DNA of 64,000 nt from Nonomuraea jiangxiensis (GTDB lineage Bacteria > Actinomycetota > Actinomycetes > Streptosporangiales > Streptosporangiaceae): assembly GCF_900099965.1 (NCBI RefSeq), contig NZ_FNDJ01000032.1, positions 1 through 64,000 of the forward strand, in the 5' to 3' direction. Shown here piece by piece: positions 56,491 to 63,010 of this stretch. Within the stretch, counting starts at the first letter, position 1, and the number at the start of each line of letters is the position of its first letter. The notes beneath the pieces are model-generated. The model did not search any database. It was not told the DNA's origin and saw only the letters and a program-made list of their open reading frames with translations. The position numbers were made by a program, and so were the translations under genes.

Positions 56491-57520
56491 CTGCAGGCGG
56501 TGTGAGCCGGGACAGGGTGGCCTCGGCCTCGGCCATGACGCGCCCGATCAGCTCCCGGCACGAGGGCAGGTCGTCGATCACGCCCACCACCTGCCCCGAC
56601 GCCATCACCCCCAGGTCGGCCCGCCCGTCCACCATGGCCGCCCGCAGCAGCACCGGCGTGTTCGCCGCCTGGAGCACCTGGGCCCACGTCAGGTCACGCC
56701 CGTGCCGCATCCGGCGCCCCTCCCGGACCAGGGCGCCCCACGAGAGCCCCGACAGCCGCTTGAACCTGGCCGCGTTCGCCAGCGCCCTGACCAGCCGCGA
56801 GCGTTCGAGCGAGGCCACGAACGGGGTGGCCAGCACGCGGTGCGGCACCCCGTCCACGTCGGTCGTCACCACCGTCTCCCGCGCCGCCAGGTAGACCTTC
56901 TTCACCGCATCGGGCACCGGCGAGTCGCTGGTCAGCAGGAAGCGGGTGCCCATGGCGATCCCGCAGGCCCCGTACGCCAGCGCCGCCACCAGCCCCCGCC
57001 CGTCGAAGAACCCGCCCGCCGCGATCACCGGGACGTCCACGGCATCCACGACCCGCGGCAGCAGCAGCGTGGTGGCGAGCGGCCCGGTGTGCCCGCCGCC
57101 CTCCCCGCCCTGTACGACGATCGCGTCCACGCCCCACCCCGCGACCTTCTCCGCATGCCGGAGCGCCCCCACCGAGGGGATCGTCAGCACCCCCGCGTCC
57201 TTGAGCCGCGCGATCAGCTCCCGCCGTGGCGCCATGGCGAACGACGCCACCCGGACGCCCTCCCTGATGAGCACCCCGACCCGCTCGGCCGCGTCGTCGG
57301 CGTCGGAACGGAGGTTCACCCCGAACGGCGCGTCCGTGCGCTCCTTCACCCGCCGGATCGCCGCGGTCATCTCGGCAACCGACATGGTCGCCGCCCCGAT
57401 CACCCCCAGCCCGCCCGCCGCGGAGGCGGCCGCCGCCAGCCGCGCGCCCGCGACGTACCCCATCCCGGTCTGGACGATCGGATACCGGCACCCGACCAGG
57501 GAGGTCAGCGCGGTCCTCAC
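56486..57520 (-). CDS. ipdC: IpdC-like flavin-dependent enoyl/hydroxyacyl-CoA oxidoreductase (nitronate monooxygenase family)
   Basis: 344 residues with an FMN-binding TIM barrel: YPIVQTGMGYVAGARLAAAA, FGVNLRSDADDAAERVGVL, VVQGGEGGGHTG, VIAAGGFFDGRGLVAALAYG, MGTRFLLTSDSPVPD. The family was called 2-nitropropane dioxygenase. In Mycobacterium IpdC sits directly after IpdAB and oxidises 5-hydroxy-HIC-CoA in steroid C/D-ring catabolism. The gene order here is the same. The GTG at 57520 overlaps the ipdB TGA (GTGA). Last gene of the echA20-ipdABC operon. Confidence 0.87.
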   Translation of the reverse strand: MRTALTSLVGCRYPIVQTGMGYVAGARLAAAASAAGGLGVIGAATMSVAEMTAAIRRVKERTDAPFGVNLRSDADDAAERVGVLIREGVRVASFAMAPRRELIARLKDAGVLTIPSVGALRHAEKVAGWGVDAIVVQGGEGGGHTGPLATTLLLPRVVDAVDVPVIAAGGFFDGRGLVAALAYGACGIAMGTRFLLTSDSPVPDAVKKVYLAARETVVTTDVDGVPHRVLATPFVASLERSRLVRALANAARFKRLSGLSWGALVREGRRMRHGRDLTWAQVLQAANTPVLLRAAMVDGRADLGVMASGQVVGVIDDLPSCRELIGRVMAEAEATLSRLTPPAG

Positions 57521-58236
57521 CCCGGGACCTCCCGCTCGCGCACCCGCCCGGGGTCGAGGCGGTCCAGGACGCGCAGCTCCTCGGCGGTCGGCTCGCGGGT
57601 GCGGCCGACGTTCGCGGGGACGTGGAGCTCGAACCCGGTCGCGGCCAGCACCTCGGCCACGCTCACCCCGGGATGCACCGACACCAGCCGCATGGACCCG
57701 CCGGGCGCGCCGAAGTCCAGGACGGCCAGGTCGGTCACCACCCGGCGCAGCTCGCGGGCGCCCCGGTCGGTGCCGAGCCCGCTGACCAGGTCCACCTGCC
57801 GGACGAACACCCGGGGCGAGTGCCGGGGGATCCAGTAGCTCGTGGGATCGCACCGCGTGTTCCCCGGCGCGCCCCGCACGCCCAGCAGCTGCGCCCGTGG
57901 CCTGGGCCAGTCGCCAATGCAGGAGATGTTCGTGTTGCCGTACCGGTCGATCTGGGAGGCCCCGAGCATGACGTGCCGCCGCCCGTTCAGCACCAGCCAC
58001 AGGTGCTCCCTGAACGGCAGCCACCCCTCGACCACCTCGGGCGCCGCGCCCAGCGCGGGCACGTCGCCGGTCAGCAGGCAGACGCCGTCGTGCGTGAGCA
58101 GGTCGGGCTCGAACGTCAGCCGCGCCAGCCGCGCCCCCAGCACCGTCACCGCCCCGCCGATCGCCGCCGCCAGGATCTCCCCGTCCCCCCTGAACGCCTC
58201 CGCGCACGCCACGACGCACACGTCAGCCCTGCTCAT
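57517..58236 (-). CDS. ipdB: IpdB-like CoA-transferase-family beta subunit (steroid ring C hydrolase)
   Basis: 239 residues of the class I CoA-transferase beta fold: VCVVACAEAFRGDGEILAAA, GARLARLTFEPDLLTHDG, LGASQIDRYGNTNISCIG, LLGVRGAPGNTRCDPTSYW. The sequence style is that of IpdB, which with IpdA opens steroid ring C of COCHEA-CoA by hydrolysis and not by CoA transfer. It overlaps the alpha-subunit gene by 14 bases and ipdC by 4, giving the same order as in Mycobacterium. Confidence 0.88.
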   Translation of the reverse strand: MSRADVCVVACAEAFRGDGEILAAAIGGAVTVLGARLARLTFEPDLLTHDGVCLLTGDVPALGAAPEVVEGWLPFREHLWLVLNGRRHVMLGASQIDRYGNTNISCIGDWPRPRAQLLGVRGAPGNTRCDPTSYWIPRHSPRVFVRQVDLVSGLGTDRGARELRRVVTDLAVLDFGAPGGSMRLVSVHPGVSVAEVLAATGFELHVPANVGRTREPTAEELRVLDRLDPGRVREREVPG

Positions 58237-59035
58237 GCGGGTCCTCCCGGAGCTCCTCCGGCGCCCACGACTCCCACGGGATCTCCGCGTAGCGCCGCTG
58301 CCGCTCCTCGTCGCGCCCGTAGTCCGGCTCGCACGAGGTGAACCCCGCCCCGCCGGGCGCCGCCACGACCCCCGCCACCATCGACCGGCTGATCAGCAGC
58401 GACTGCACCGGCCCCTCCTTGAGCAGATCGGCCGTGTCCACCACCCGCTCGCACGAGACGTAACACCGCCGCGCCGCCTTCGCGTAGAGATCGTCAAAGT
58501 ACGGGTCGGGCCCCAGATACTGCGCGTTCCCCCGCACGTCGGCCCGGTTCACGTGCACCAGCGCCACGTCCATGGTCAGCGCGGGCACCGCCACCAGCTC
58601 CTCCCCGTCCGCGTACGGCGACCGCACCGTACGCAGCCCCGGATTGACCCGCAGCACGTCCGAGCCCAGCCCCGCCCGGGTGGGCAGGAACGGCAGCCCG
58701 TGCGCCCCCGCCAGCAGCCCGAACATGAACATCCCCTCGTCGTACTCCACGAACTCGATCTCCCCCGCCTGCCGGGCCCGCCTGAAGTGCGGCTCCAGCG
58801 GGATGGAGTCGAGCGTGACGAACGGGGCCACGACCCGGCGCACCTTCCGCGCCGCGCACAGCATGCCGACGTCGGGACCGCCGTAGGAGACGATCGTGAG
58901 GTCGCGCACCGGAGTGCGGAGCAGGGCGCGTACCAGGGCCATCGGCTTGCGGCGTGAGCCCCAGCCGCCGATCCCCACCGTCATCCCGCTCTCCACCGAG
59001 CAGGCCACCTCCGCGGCGGACATCACCTTGGTCAC
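58223..59035 (-). CDS. ipdA: IpdA-like CoA-transferase-family alpha subunit (steroid ring C hydrolase)
   Basis: 270 residues: MTVGIGGWGSRRKPMALVRAL, DLTIVSYGGPDVGMLCAARK, PHFRRARQAGEIEFVEYDEG, LPFLPTRAGLGSDVL, EELVAVPALTMDVALVHVN. These are alpha-subunit CoA-transferase signatures of the IpdA subgroup. GTG 59035 overlaps the echA20 TGA (GTGA). Together with IpdB it should form the ring-C opening enzyme. The frame is open far upstream, but that part is antisense to echA20 and the SDR gene. Confidence 0.88.
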   Translation of the reverse strand: MTKVMSAAEVACSVESGMTVGIGGWGSRRKPMALVRALLRTPVRDLTIVSYGGPDVGMLCAARKVRRVVAPFVTLDSIPLEPHFRRARQAGEIEFVEYDEGMFMFGLLAGAHGLPFLPTRAGLGSDVLRVNPGLRTVRSPYADGEELVAVPALTMDVALVHVNRADVRGNAQYLGPDPYFDDLYAKAARRCYVSCERVVDTADLLKEGPVQSLLISRSMVAGVVAAPGGAGFTSCEPDYGRDEERQRRYAEIPWESWAPEELREDPHEQG

Positions 59036-59760
59036 GTGAACCGCTCCCGGTGCCGGTCGCCGGCGCCCATGAGGTTCAGCTCGAAGGTGAAGCCCTGTTC
59101 GAAGCGGTAGCTGCGGTTGACGTCCACGGGGTCGATGCCGTTGAGCGACTCCTTGGCGCGGCGGATGACGTACGGGTCCTTGGCGGCGATCTGCTCCGCC
59201 ACCTCCTGGGCCGCCTCCCGCAGCTTGTCGCGCGGCACCACCTCCAGCACCGAGCCGAACGCGTGCAGCTCGGCGGCCGTGACGTTCCTGCACGTGTAGA
59301 CCATGGCCCGCATCAGGTGCTGCGGCACCAGCCGGGCCAGGTGCGTGGCCGCCCCCAGCGCGCCCCTGTCCACCTCGGGCAGCCCGAAGTAGGCGTCCTC
59401 GCTGGCCACGACGACGTCGGCGTTGCCCGCGAGCCCGACGCCGCCGCCCAGGCAGTGCCCGTGCACGGCCGCGATCACCGGCACCGCGCACTCGTAGACC
59501 GCCGCGAACGCCGCGTGGCACGCCCGGTTGACCGCGACCAGCGCCGCGTGCCCCGGAGCCGCCCGCAGCTCCTTGATGTCCACCCCGGCGTTGAACCCGC
59601 GCCCCTCGGCCCGCAGCACGGCCACCCTGGTCCCCGGGTCGCGCCCGGCCGCCCGCACGGCCTCGGCCAGCTCCTCCCAGGCCCGCACGGGCAGCGCGTT
59701 CACCGGCGGCAGGTCCACGACCACCTCGGCGATCGGGCCGGCCCGCAGCGTGATCCCCAT
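59032..59760 (-). CDS. echA20: EchA20-like enoyl-CoA hydratase-fold ring D hydrolase
   Basis: 242 residues of the crotonase fold: VVVDLPPVNALPVRAWEELA, VLRAEGRGFNAGVDIKEL, VIAAVHGHCLGGGVGLAGNAD (oxyanion hole), FGLPEVDRGALGAATHLARL, and FEQGFTFELNLMG near the C-terminus. These segments correspond closely to mycobacterial EchA20, which opens steroid ring D of a CoA thioester. ATG 59760 has GGGAG 5-6 bases upstream. First gene of the echA20-ipdA-ipdB-ipdC operon, divergent from an SDR gene as in Mycobacterium. Confidence 0.88.
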   Translation of the reverse strand: MGITLRAGPIAEVVVDLPPVNALPVRAWEELAEAVRAAGRDPGTRVAVLRAEGRGFNAGVDIKELRAAPGHAALVAVNRACHAAFAAVYECAVPVIAAVHGHCLGGGVGLAGNADVVVASEDAYFGLPEVDRGALGAATHLARLVPQHLMRAMVYTCRNVTAAELHAFGSVLEVVPRDKLREAAQEVAEQIAAKDPYVIRRAKESLNGIDPVDVNRSYRFEQGFTFELNLMGAGDRHRERFT

Positions 59761-59776
59761 AAGGCTCCCTAGATGC

Positions 59777-59794
59777 ACCTAACGCTTGCTTGGT
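59777..59794. promoter_or_regulatory. KstR2-type operator, copy 7, shared by echA20 and SDR promoters
   Basis: ACCTAACGCTTGCTTGGT reads ACCAAGCAAGCGTTAGGT on the minus strand. It lies in the 46-base gap between two divergent genes, next to a TACGGT -10 (59793-59798) for the SDR gene. Confidence 0.65.
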
Positions 59795-59806
59795 ACGGTA
59801 GCACCC

Positions 59807-60550
59807 GTGACCGTCACTTACGACTACACCGGCAGGGCCGTCCTGGTGACGGGCGGCACCCGGGGCATCGGCGCGGGCATCGCCGCCGCCTTCCTGGCGG
59901 CGGGCGCCGAGGTGACCGTCTGCGCCCGCACCCCGGGCGCTGACGAGCACGGCGGCGGGATCCGGTTCGTCCGGGCCGACGTGCGGGTGCCGGCGGACGT
60001 CGAGCGGCTCATCGAGGGGTTCGACCGGCTGGACGTGGTGGTCAACAACGCGGGCGGCTCGCCGTACGCGCCGCTGGCGGGCACCTCGCCGCGGCTGCAC
60101 GCCCGCGTCGTCGAGCTCAACCTGACGGCGCCGCTGCTGGTCTCCCAGTACGCCTACCCCCTGCTCGCCGCCGCCCGCGGGGCGGTCGTGATGATCGGCA
60201 GCTCCAGCGGGGCCCGCCCCTCGCCCGGCACCTCCGCCTACGGCGCCGCCAAGGCTGGGCTGCACCACCTGGCCCGCTGCCTGGCCGCCGAATGGGCGCC
60301 GGTAGTGCGGGTGAACACGGTCGTCGTGGGCCTGGCCGCCACGGAACGCGCCGCCGGCCACTACGGCGGACACGGGGACGAGCGCATGGGAGCGGCCATT
60401 CCCGCCGGCCGGATGGCGACCCCCGGCGACGTGGCCCGGGCCTGCCTGTGGCTGGCCGCGCCCGGCTACGTGACCGGCGCGGAAGTACGGGTGGACGGCG
60501 GCGGCGAGATCCCCGCCTGGCGCCACCTCGCCTCCGGCGACAGCCCGTGA
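59807..60550 (+). CDS. SDR-family dehydrogenase divergent from echA20 (Rv3549c-like position)
   Basis: 247 residues, classical SDR: TGGTRGIG near residue 16, NNAG, GSSSG and YGAAK, C-terminal RVDGG. In Mycobacterium an SDR gene (Rv3549c) lies divergently next to echA20 in the KstR2 regulon, and this one has the same position and operator. GTG 59807 follows a TACGGT -10 by about 8 bases, so the mRNA may be leaderless. Substrate in ring C/D breakdown is inferred from position only. Confidence 0.87.
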   Translation: MTVTYDYTGRAVLVTGGTRGIGAGIAAAFLAAGAEVTVCARTPGADEHGGGIRFVRADVRVPADVERLIEGFDRLDVVVNNAGGSPYAPLAGTSPRLHARVVELNLTAPLLVSQYAYPLLAAARGAVVMIGSSSGARPSPGTSAYGAAKAGLHHLARCLAAEWAPVVRVNTVVVGLAATERAAGHYGGHGDERMGAAIPAGRMATPGDVARACLWLAAPGYVTGAEVRVDGGGEIPAWRHLASGDSP

Positions 60551-60644
60551 CGCCGGTCGGCGCCGAGTGCGACCCGTGACATCGGTCGGCGGCGAGCGCG
60601 ACCGGTGATGCGCGGGGCGCGGGGCGCGGGGCGCGTGGCGGTCG

Positions 60645-61301
60645 TCAGCGCAGGGCGGAGCGGGCCGTCGGGTGGAGGCGCAGGCGTTCCGGCGCCGCGG
60701 TGAGGCGGGACTTGAGCATCGGCAGGTCCACCTCTCGCTCCTCCGCGGCCGTGTCGAACCGGGCGAACCACACGAACACGTTGACCCCCGTCCGTACCGG
60801 CAGGCGGGGGTAGGTGTTCTCCGCGTGCTCGGTCTCCAGGCAGGCGATCGCCGGCACTCCCTCCTCGGCCAGCACGGGCGCGACCTCCCGCGCGAAGAAC
60901 GCGGAGAAACCCTCCTCGACGTGGTAGATCGTGGCCACATAGAGGGCCTGCGGCAGCTCCACCGCGCCGACCGGCGGGCGCTCCCAGGCGGGGAACTCCG
61001 CCGGACCCGCGGAGCGGAGCAGGAGCACGTCGTCGGAGTCGATCAGGGTGGCGTTGGCGGCGTCCCTGTTCGCCTGCCACACCGGTCCGCCGTAGAAGGC
61101 GCTCAGCGCCGCCTGCCTCGTGGGCATGTCGGGAAAGGCCCGCAACCAGGGGAAGGTGTCGGGCGCGTCCGGGTCCCGGAACGTGCCGGTGATCCGCATC
61201 CCGGTCGCCTCCTGCCCCTCGACGAACTCCCGCTCGAAGAGCTCGATCAGGGTGTCCCGCCGCCCGGGATGCAGGGTGTAACGCCGCAGTTCGTAGATCA
61301 T
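60645..61301 (-). CDS. NIPSNAP-family protein
   Basis: 218 residues forming two ferredoxin-like barrels: YELRRYTLHPGRRDTLIELF at the N-terminus is the NIPSNAP signature, WLRAFPDMPTRQAALSAFYGG is also typical, and the second half begins around LYVATIYHVEEGFSAFF. Bacterial members have no settled function; some sit in catabolic operons as possible monooxygenase-like or stabilising proteins. ATG 61301. The short 60551-60644 gap carries GCGCGGG repeats. Confidence 0.85.
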   Translation of the reverse strand: MIYELRRYTLHPGRRDTLIELFEREFVEGQEATGMRITGTFRDPDAPDTFPWLRAFPDMPTRQAALSAFYGGPVWQANRDAANATLIDSDDVLLLRSAGPAEFPAWERPPVGAVELPQALYVATIYHVEEGFSAFFAREVAPVLAEEGVPAIACLETEHAENTYPRLPVRTGVNVFVWFARFDTAAEEREVDLPMLKSRLTAAPERLRLHPTARSALR

Positions 61302-61520
61302 GCGGCGGATGTTATGTGCCGGACACTGACGCCTCCTGTCAGCGTATAGGCGGAACAATGTTCTGATCACGTAATGCTGTCAATCGGCAACTGAGAGTTA
61401 TAGGCTCGCCTTGGCCTTGATCCCTTGGGGCCAAGGAATGGCAATGGGGGCGGTGTGCGTCTTGGGGCCCGTGGTGCGCGCCCTCCCGGAGGCTTCCCTC
61501 ACTGGGCGAAGGGAGCAGAT
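61302..61520. other. Intergenic region with an 8-bp inverted repeat
   Basis: CCTTGGCC (61409-61416) and GGCCAAGG (61429-61436) pair across 12 bases, about 85 bases ahead of the secreted-protein gene. The promoter of that gene probably lies in the AT-richer 61340-61405 stretch. No riboswitch or gene recognised. Confidence 0.5.
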
Positions 61521-61808
61521 GTGATCACAAAGGTGCTGGCCGCCGCGGCCATGGCGGCAGCGGTCGTCGGCGGCACGCTACTGGCAGTCCCCGCTCACGC
61601 CGACGACGACTGGGCCGGCCCGTGGATCGGCCACAACTGGTCCCGCAACTGGAGCGGCAACCACGACTCGTCGCAGTCGGGCAACAACTTCGGGGACGTG
61701 CTCGCCGGCAACCGCGGCGAGGGCGCCTCGACCAACGTCAACAACGTCAACGGCGTCGCCACCACCGCCACCCACGGCGGCATCGCGGTGACGTACATCT
61801 TCGACTGA
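61521..61808 (+). CDS. Small secreted Asn/Gly-rich protein 1
   Basis: 95 residues. Signal peptide about 1-27 (ITKVLAAAAMAAAVVGGTLL then PAHA). The mature 68 residues are rich in Asn, Gly, Ser and Trp (WAGPWIGHNWSRNW) and contain SSQSGNNFGDV and NVNNVNG. GTG 61521 has GGGAG upstream. No known enzyme motif. The Q-S-G-N-N pattern faintly recalls curlin-type amyloid repeats, and small abundant secreted proteins are frequent on actinomycete surfaces, but this is only a resemblance. Confidence 0.8.
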   Translation: MITKVLAAAAMAAAVVGGTLLAVPAHADDDWAGPWIGHNWSRNWSGNHDSSQSGNNFGDVLAGNRGEGASTNVNNVNGVATTATHGGIAVTYIFD

Positions 61809-61849
61809 CCGGCTGACGTCCGAGACAGACACACTCGAAAGGACACGAC

Positions 61850-62107
61850 ATGATGAAGAAGCTCTGCGTGACCGGCCTCGTCGCCGCCGCTGCCGGCATG
61901 ACCCTGCTGTCGGCCCCCGCGCTCGCGGACACCAACGCCGGTAACTCCAGCTCCAACCGCAATTCCTCGCAGTCGGGCAACAACTTCGGCAACGTCGCCA
62001 GCCTCAACCTCAACGGCTATGGCGCGACCGGTGTCAACAACGTCAACGGCAACGCCGTGACCGGCACCAACGGCAGCGACGTGGTCGTCGACGACGTCGT
62101 CGACTAG
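61850..62107 (+). CDS. Small secreted Asn/Gly-rich protein 2
   Basis: 85 residues. Signal peptide about 1-26 (MKKLCVTGLVAAAAGMTLL then APALA). The mature part repeats the core of its neighbour, SSQSGNNFGNV and GVNNVNGNAV, and ends in an acidic VVVDDVVD tail. A typical AAAGGACACG ribosome site precedes the ATG. The gene follows its paralogue by 41 bases, so they are probably co-transcribed. Confidence 0.8.
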   Translation: MMKKLCVTGLVAAAAGMTLLSAPALADTNAGNSSSNRNSSQSGNNFGNVASLNLNGYGATGVNNVNGNAVTGTNGSDVVVDDVVD

Positions 62108-62218
62108 CAGCCAGGGTCGCGCCGCGGACCGCCAGAACGCGGTCGCGCTCCCCAGGTCGCGCGAGCCGGTCCCGCCCTGGCAGTAGGGGCCGGTCCGCGC
62201 CGCGGCGGGGGCGGCCGA

Positions 62219-62965
62219 TCAGCAGGTGATCCCACCGTCCACGGGGATCACCGCGCCGGTCAGGTACGCCCCCGCCCGCGATGACAGGAAAATGGCGGTC
62301 CCGGCCATGTCGTCGGGCCGCCCGATCCGCCCCAGCGGCACGCTCGACGCGACGGACTGCCTGGTCGCGGGGTCGTCCAGGGCGAAGGCCATCATCTTCG
62401 AGTCGAACGGCCCGGGCGCGATGGCGTTGACCGTGACGTGCTCCGGCGCCAGGTGCCTGGCCAGATGCCGGGTGAGCATGTGCACCGCCGACTTCGTCGA
62501 GGAATAGGCATAGGTCGGCAAGCCGGGCACCTTGATGCCGTCCACCGACCCCACATTGATGACACGCGCCGGATCCTCCGCCGTGGCCGCCTCCCTCAGC
62601 TGGGGCAGGAACTTCTGGGTCAGGTAGAAGACGCCCTTCACGTTGATGTTCCAGAGCTTGTCGAAGGCGTGCTCGGGATAGTCCTCCAGCGGCGCGCCCC
62701 AGGTCGCCCCCGCATTGTTCACCAGCACGTGCAGCGGCCCGTCCACCGCCGCGACGAGGTGCTCCACCCCCTCGGGCGTGGACAGGTCGGCGGGAACACC
62801 GGAACATCCCAGCTCGGCGGCGGTCTTCTCGACCTCGGCCGTCTTACGGGCGGAGATGTGGACGGTCGCGCCCGCGGCGACGAACCCGGCGGCGATCATG
62901 CGCCCGATGCCCCGCGAACCGCCGGTGACGACGACCGTCTTGCCTTCCACTGAGAACAGAGTCAT
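62219..62965 (-). CDS. SDR-family dehydrogenase
   Basis: 248 residues, classical SDR: TGGSRGIG near residue 14, NNAG, Ser in NVGSVDG, YSSTK, C-terminal PVDGG. It resembles 3-oxoacyl reductases and gluconate-5-dehydrogenase-like enzymes. ATG 62965 aligns with relatives; ATG 62983 would add six residues (MACCQN). The TACC-ACCGGT-GGTA operator just upstream implies control by a TetR regulator not seen in this window. Confidence 0.9.
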   Translation of the reverse strand: MTLFSVEGKTVVVTGGSRGIGRMIAAGFVAAGATVHISARKTAEVEKTAAELGCSGVPADLSTPEGVEHLVAAVDGPLHVLVNNAGATWGAPLEDYPEHAFDKLWNINVKGVFYLTQKFLPQLREAATAEDPARVINVGSVDGIKVPGLPTYAYSSTKSAVHMLTRHLARHLAPEHVTVNAIAPGPFDSKMMAFALDDPATRQSVASSVPLGRIGRPDDMAGTAIFLSSRAGAYLTGAVIPVDGGITC

Positions 62966-62982
62966 GTTCTGGCAGCATGCCA

Positions 62983-62998
62983 TACCAACCGGTCGGTA
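62983..62998 (-). promoter_or_regulatory. TetR-type palindrome upstream of SDR gene
   Basis: TACCAACCGGTCGGTA is symmetric except for one pair. It directly precedes the SDR start and differs from the KstR2-type motif. Confidence 0.6.
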
Positions 62999-63010
62999 GC
63001 CAGTGGGGCC

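Noticed and set aside
59036..60940. Long N-terminal extension of the IpdA frame
   Set aside because: This part is antisense to echA20 and the SDR gene, has Arg/Gly-rich composition, and the GTGA overlap at 59035 gives a natural start.
61409..61436. Inverted repeat upstream of the secreted proteins as a cyclic-di-AMP riboswitch
   Set aside because: Such riboswitches do precede wall-related genes in actinomycetes, but I cannot find the conserved core segments here.
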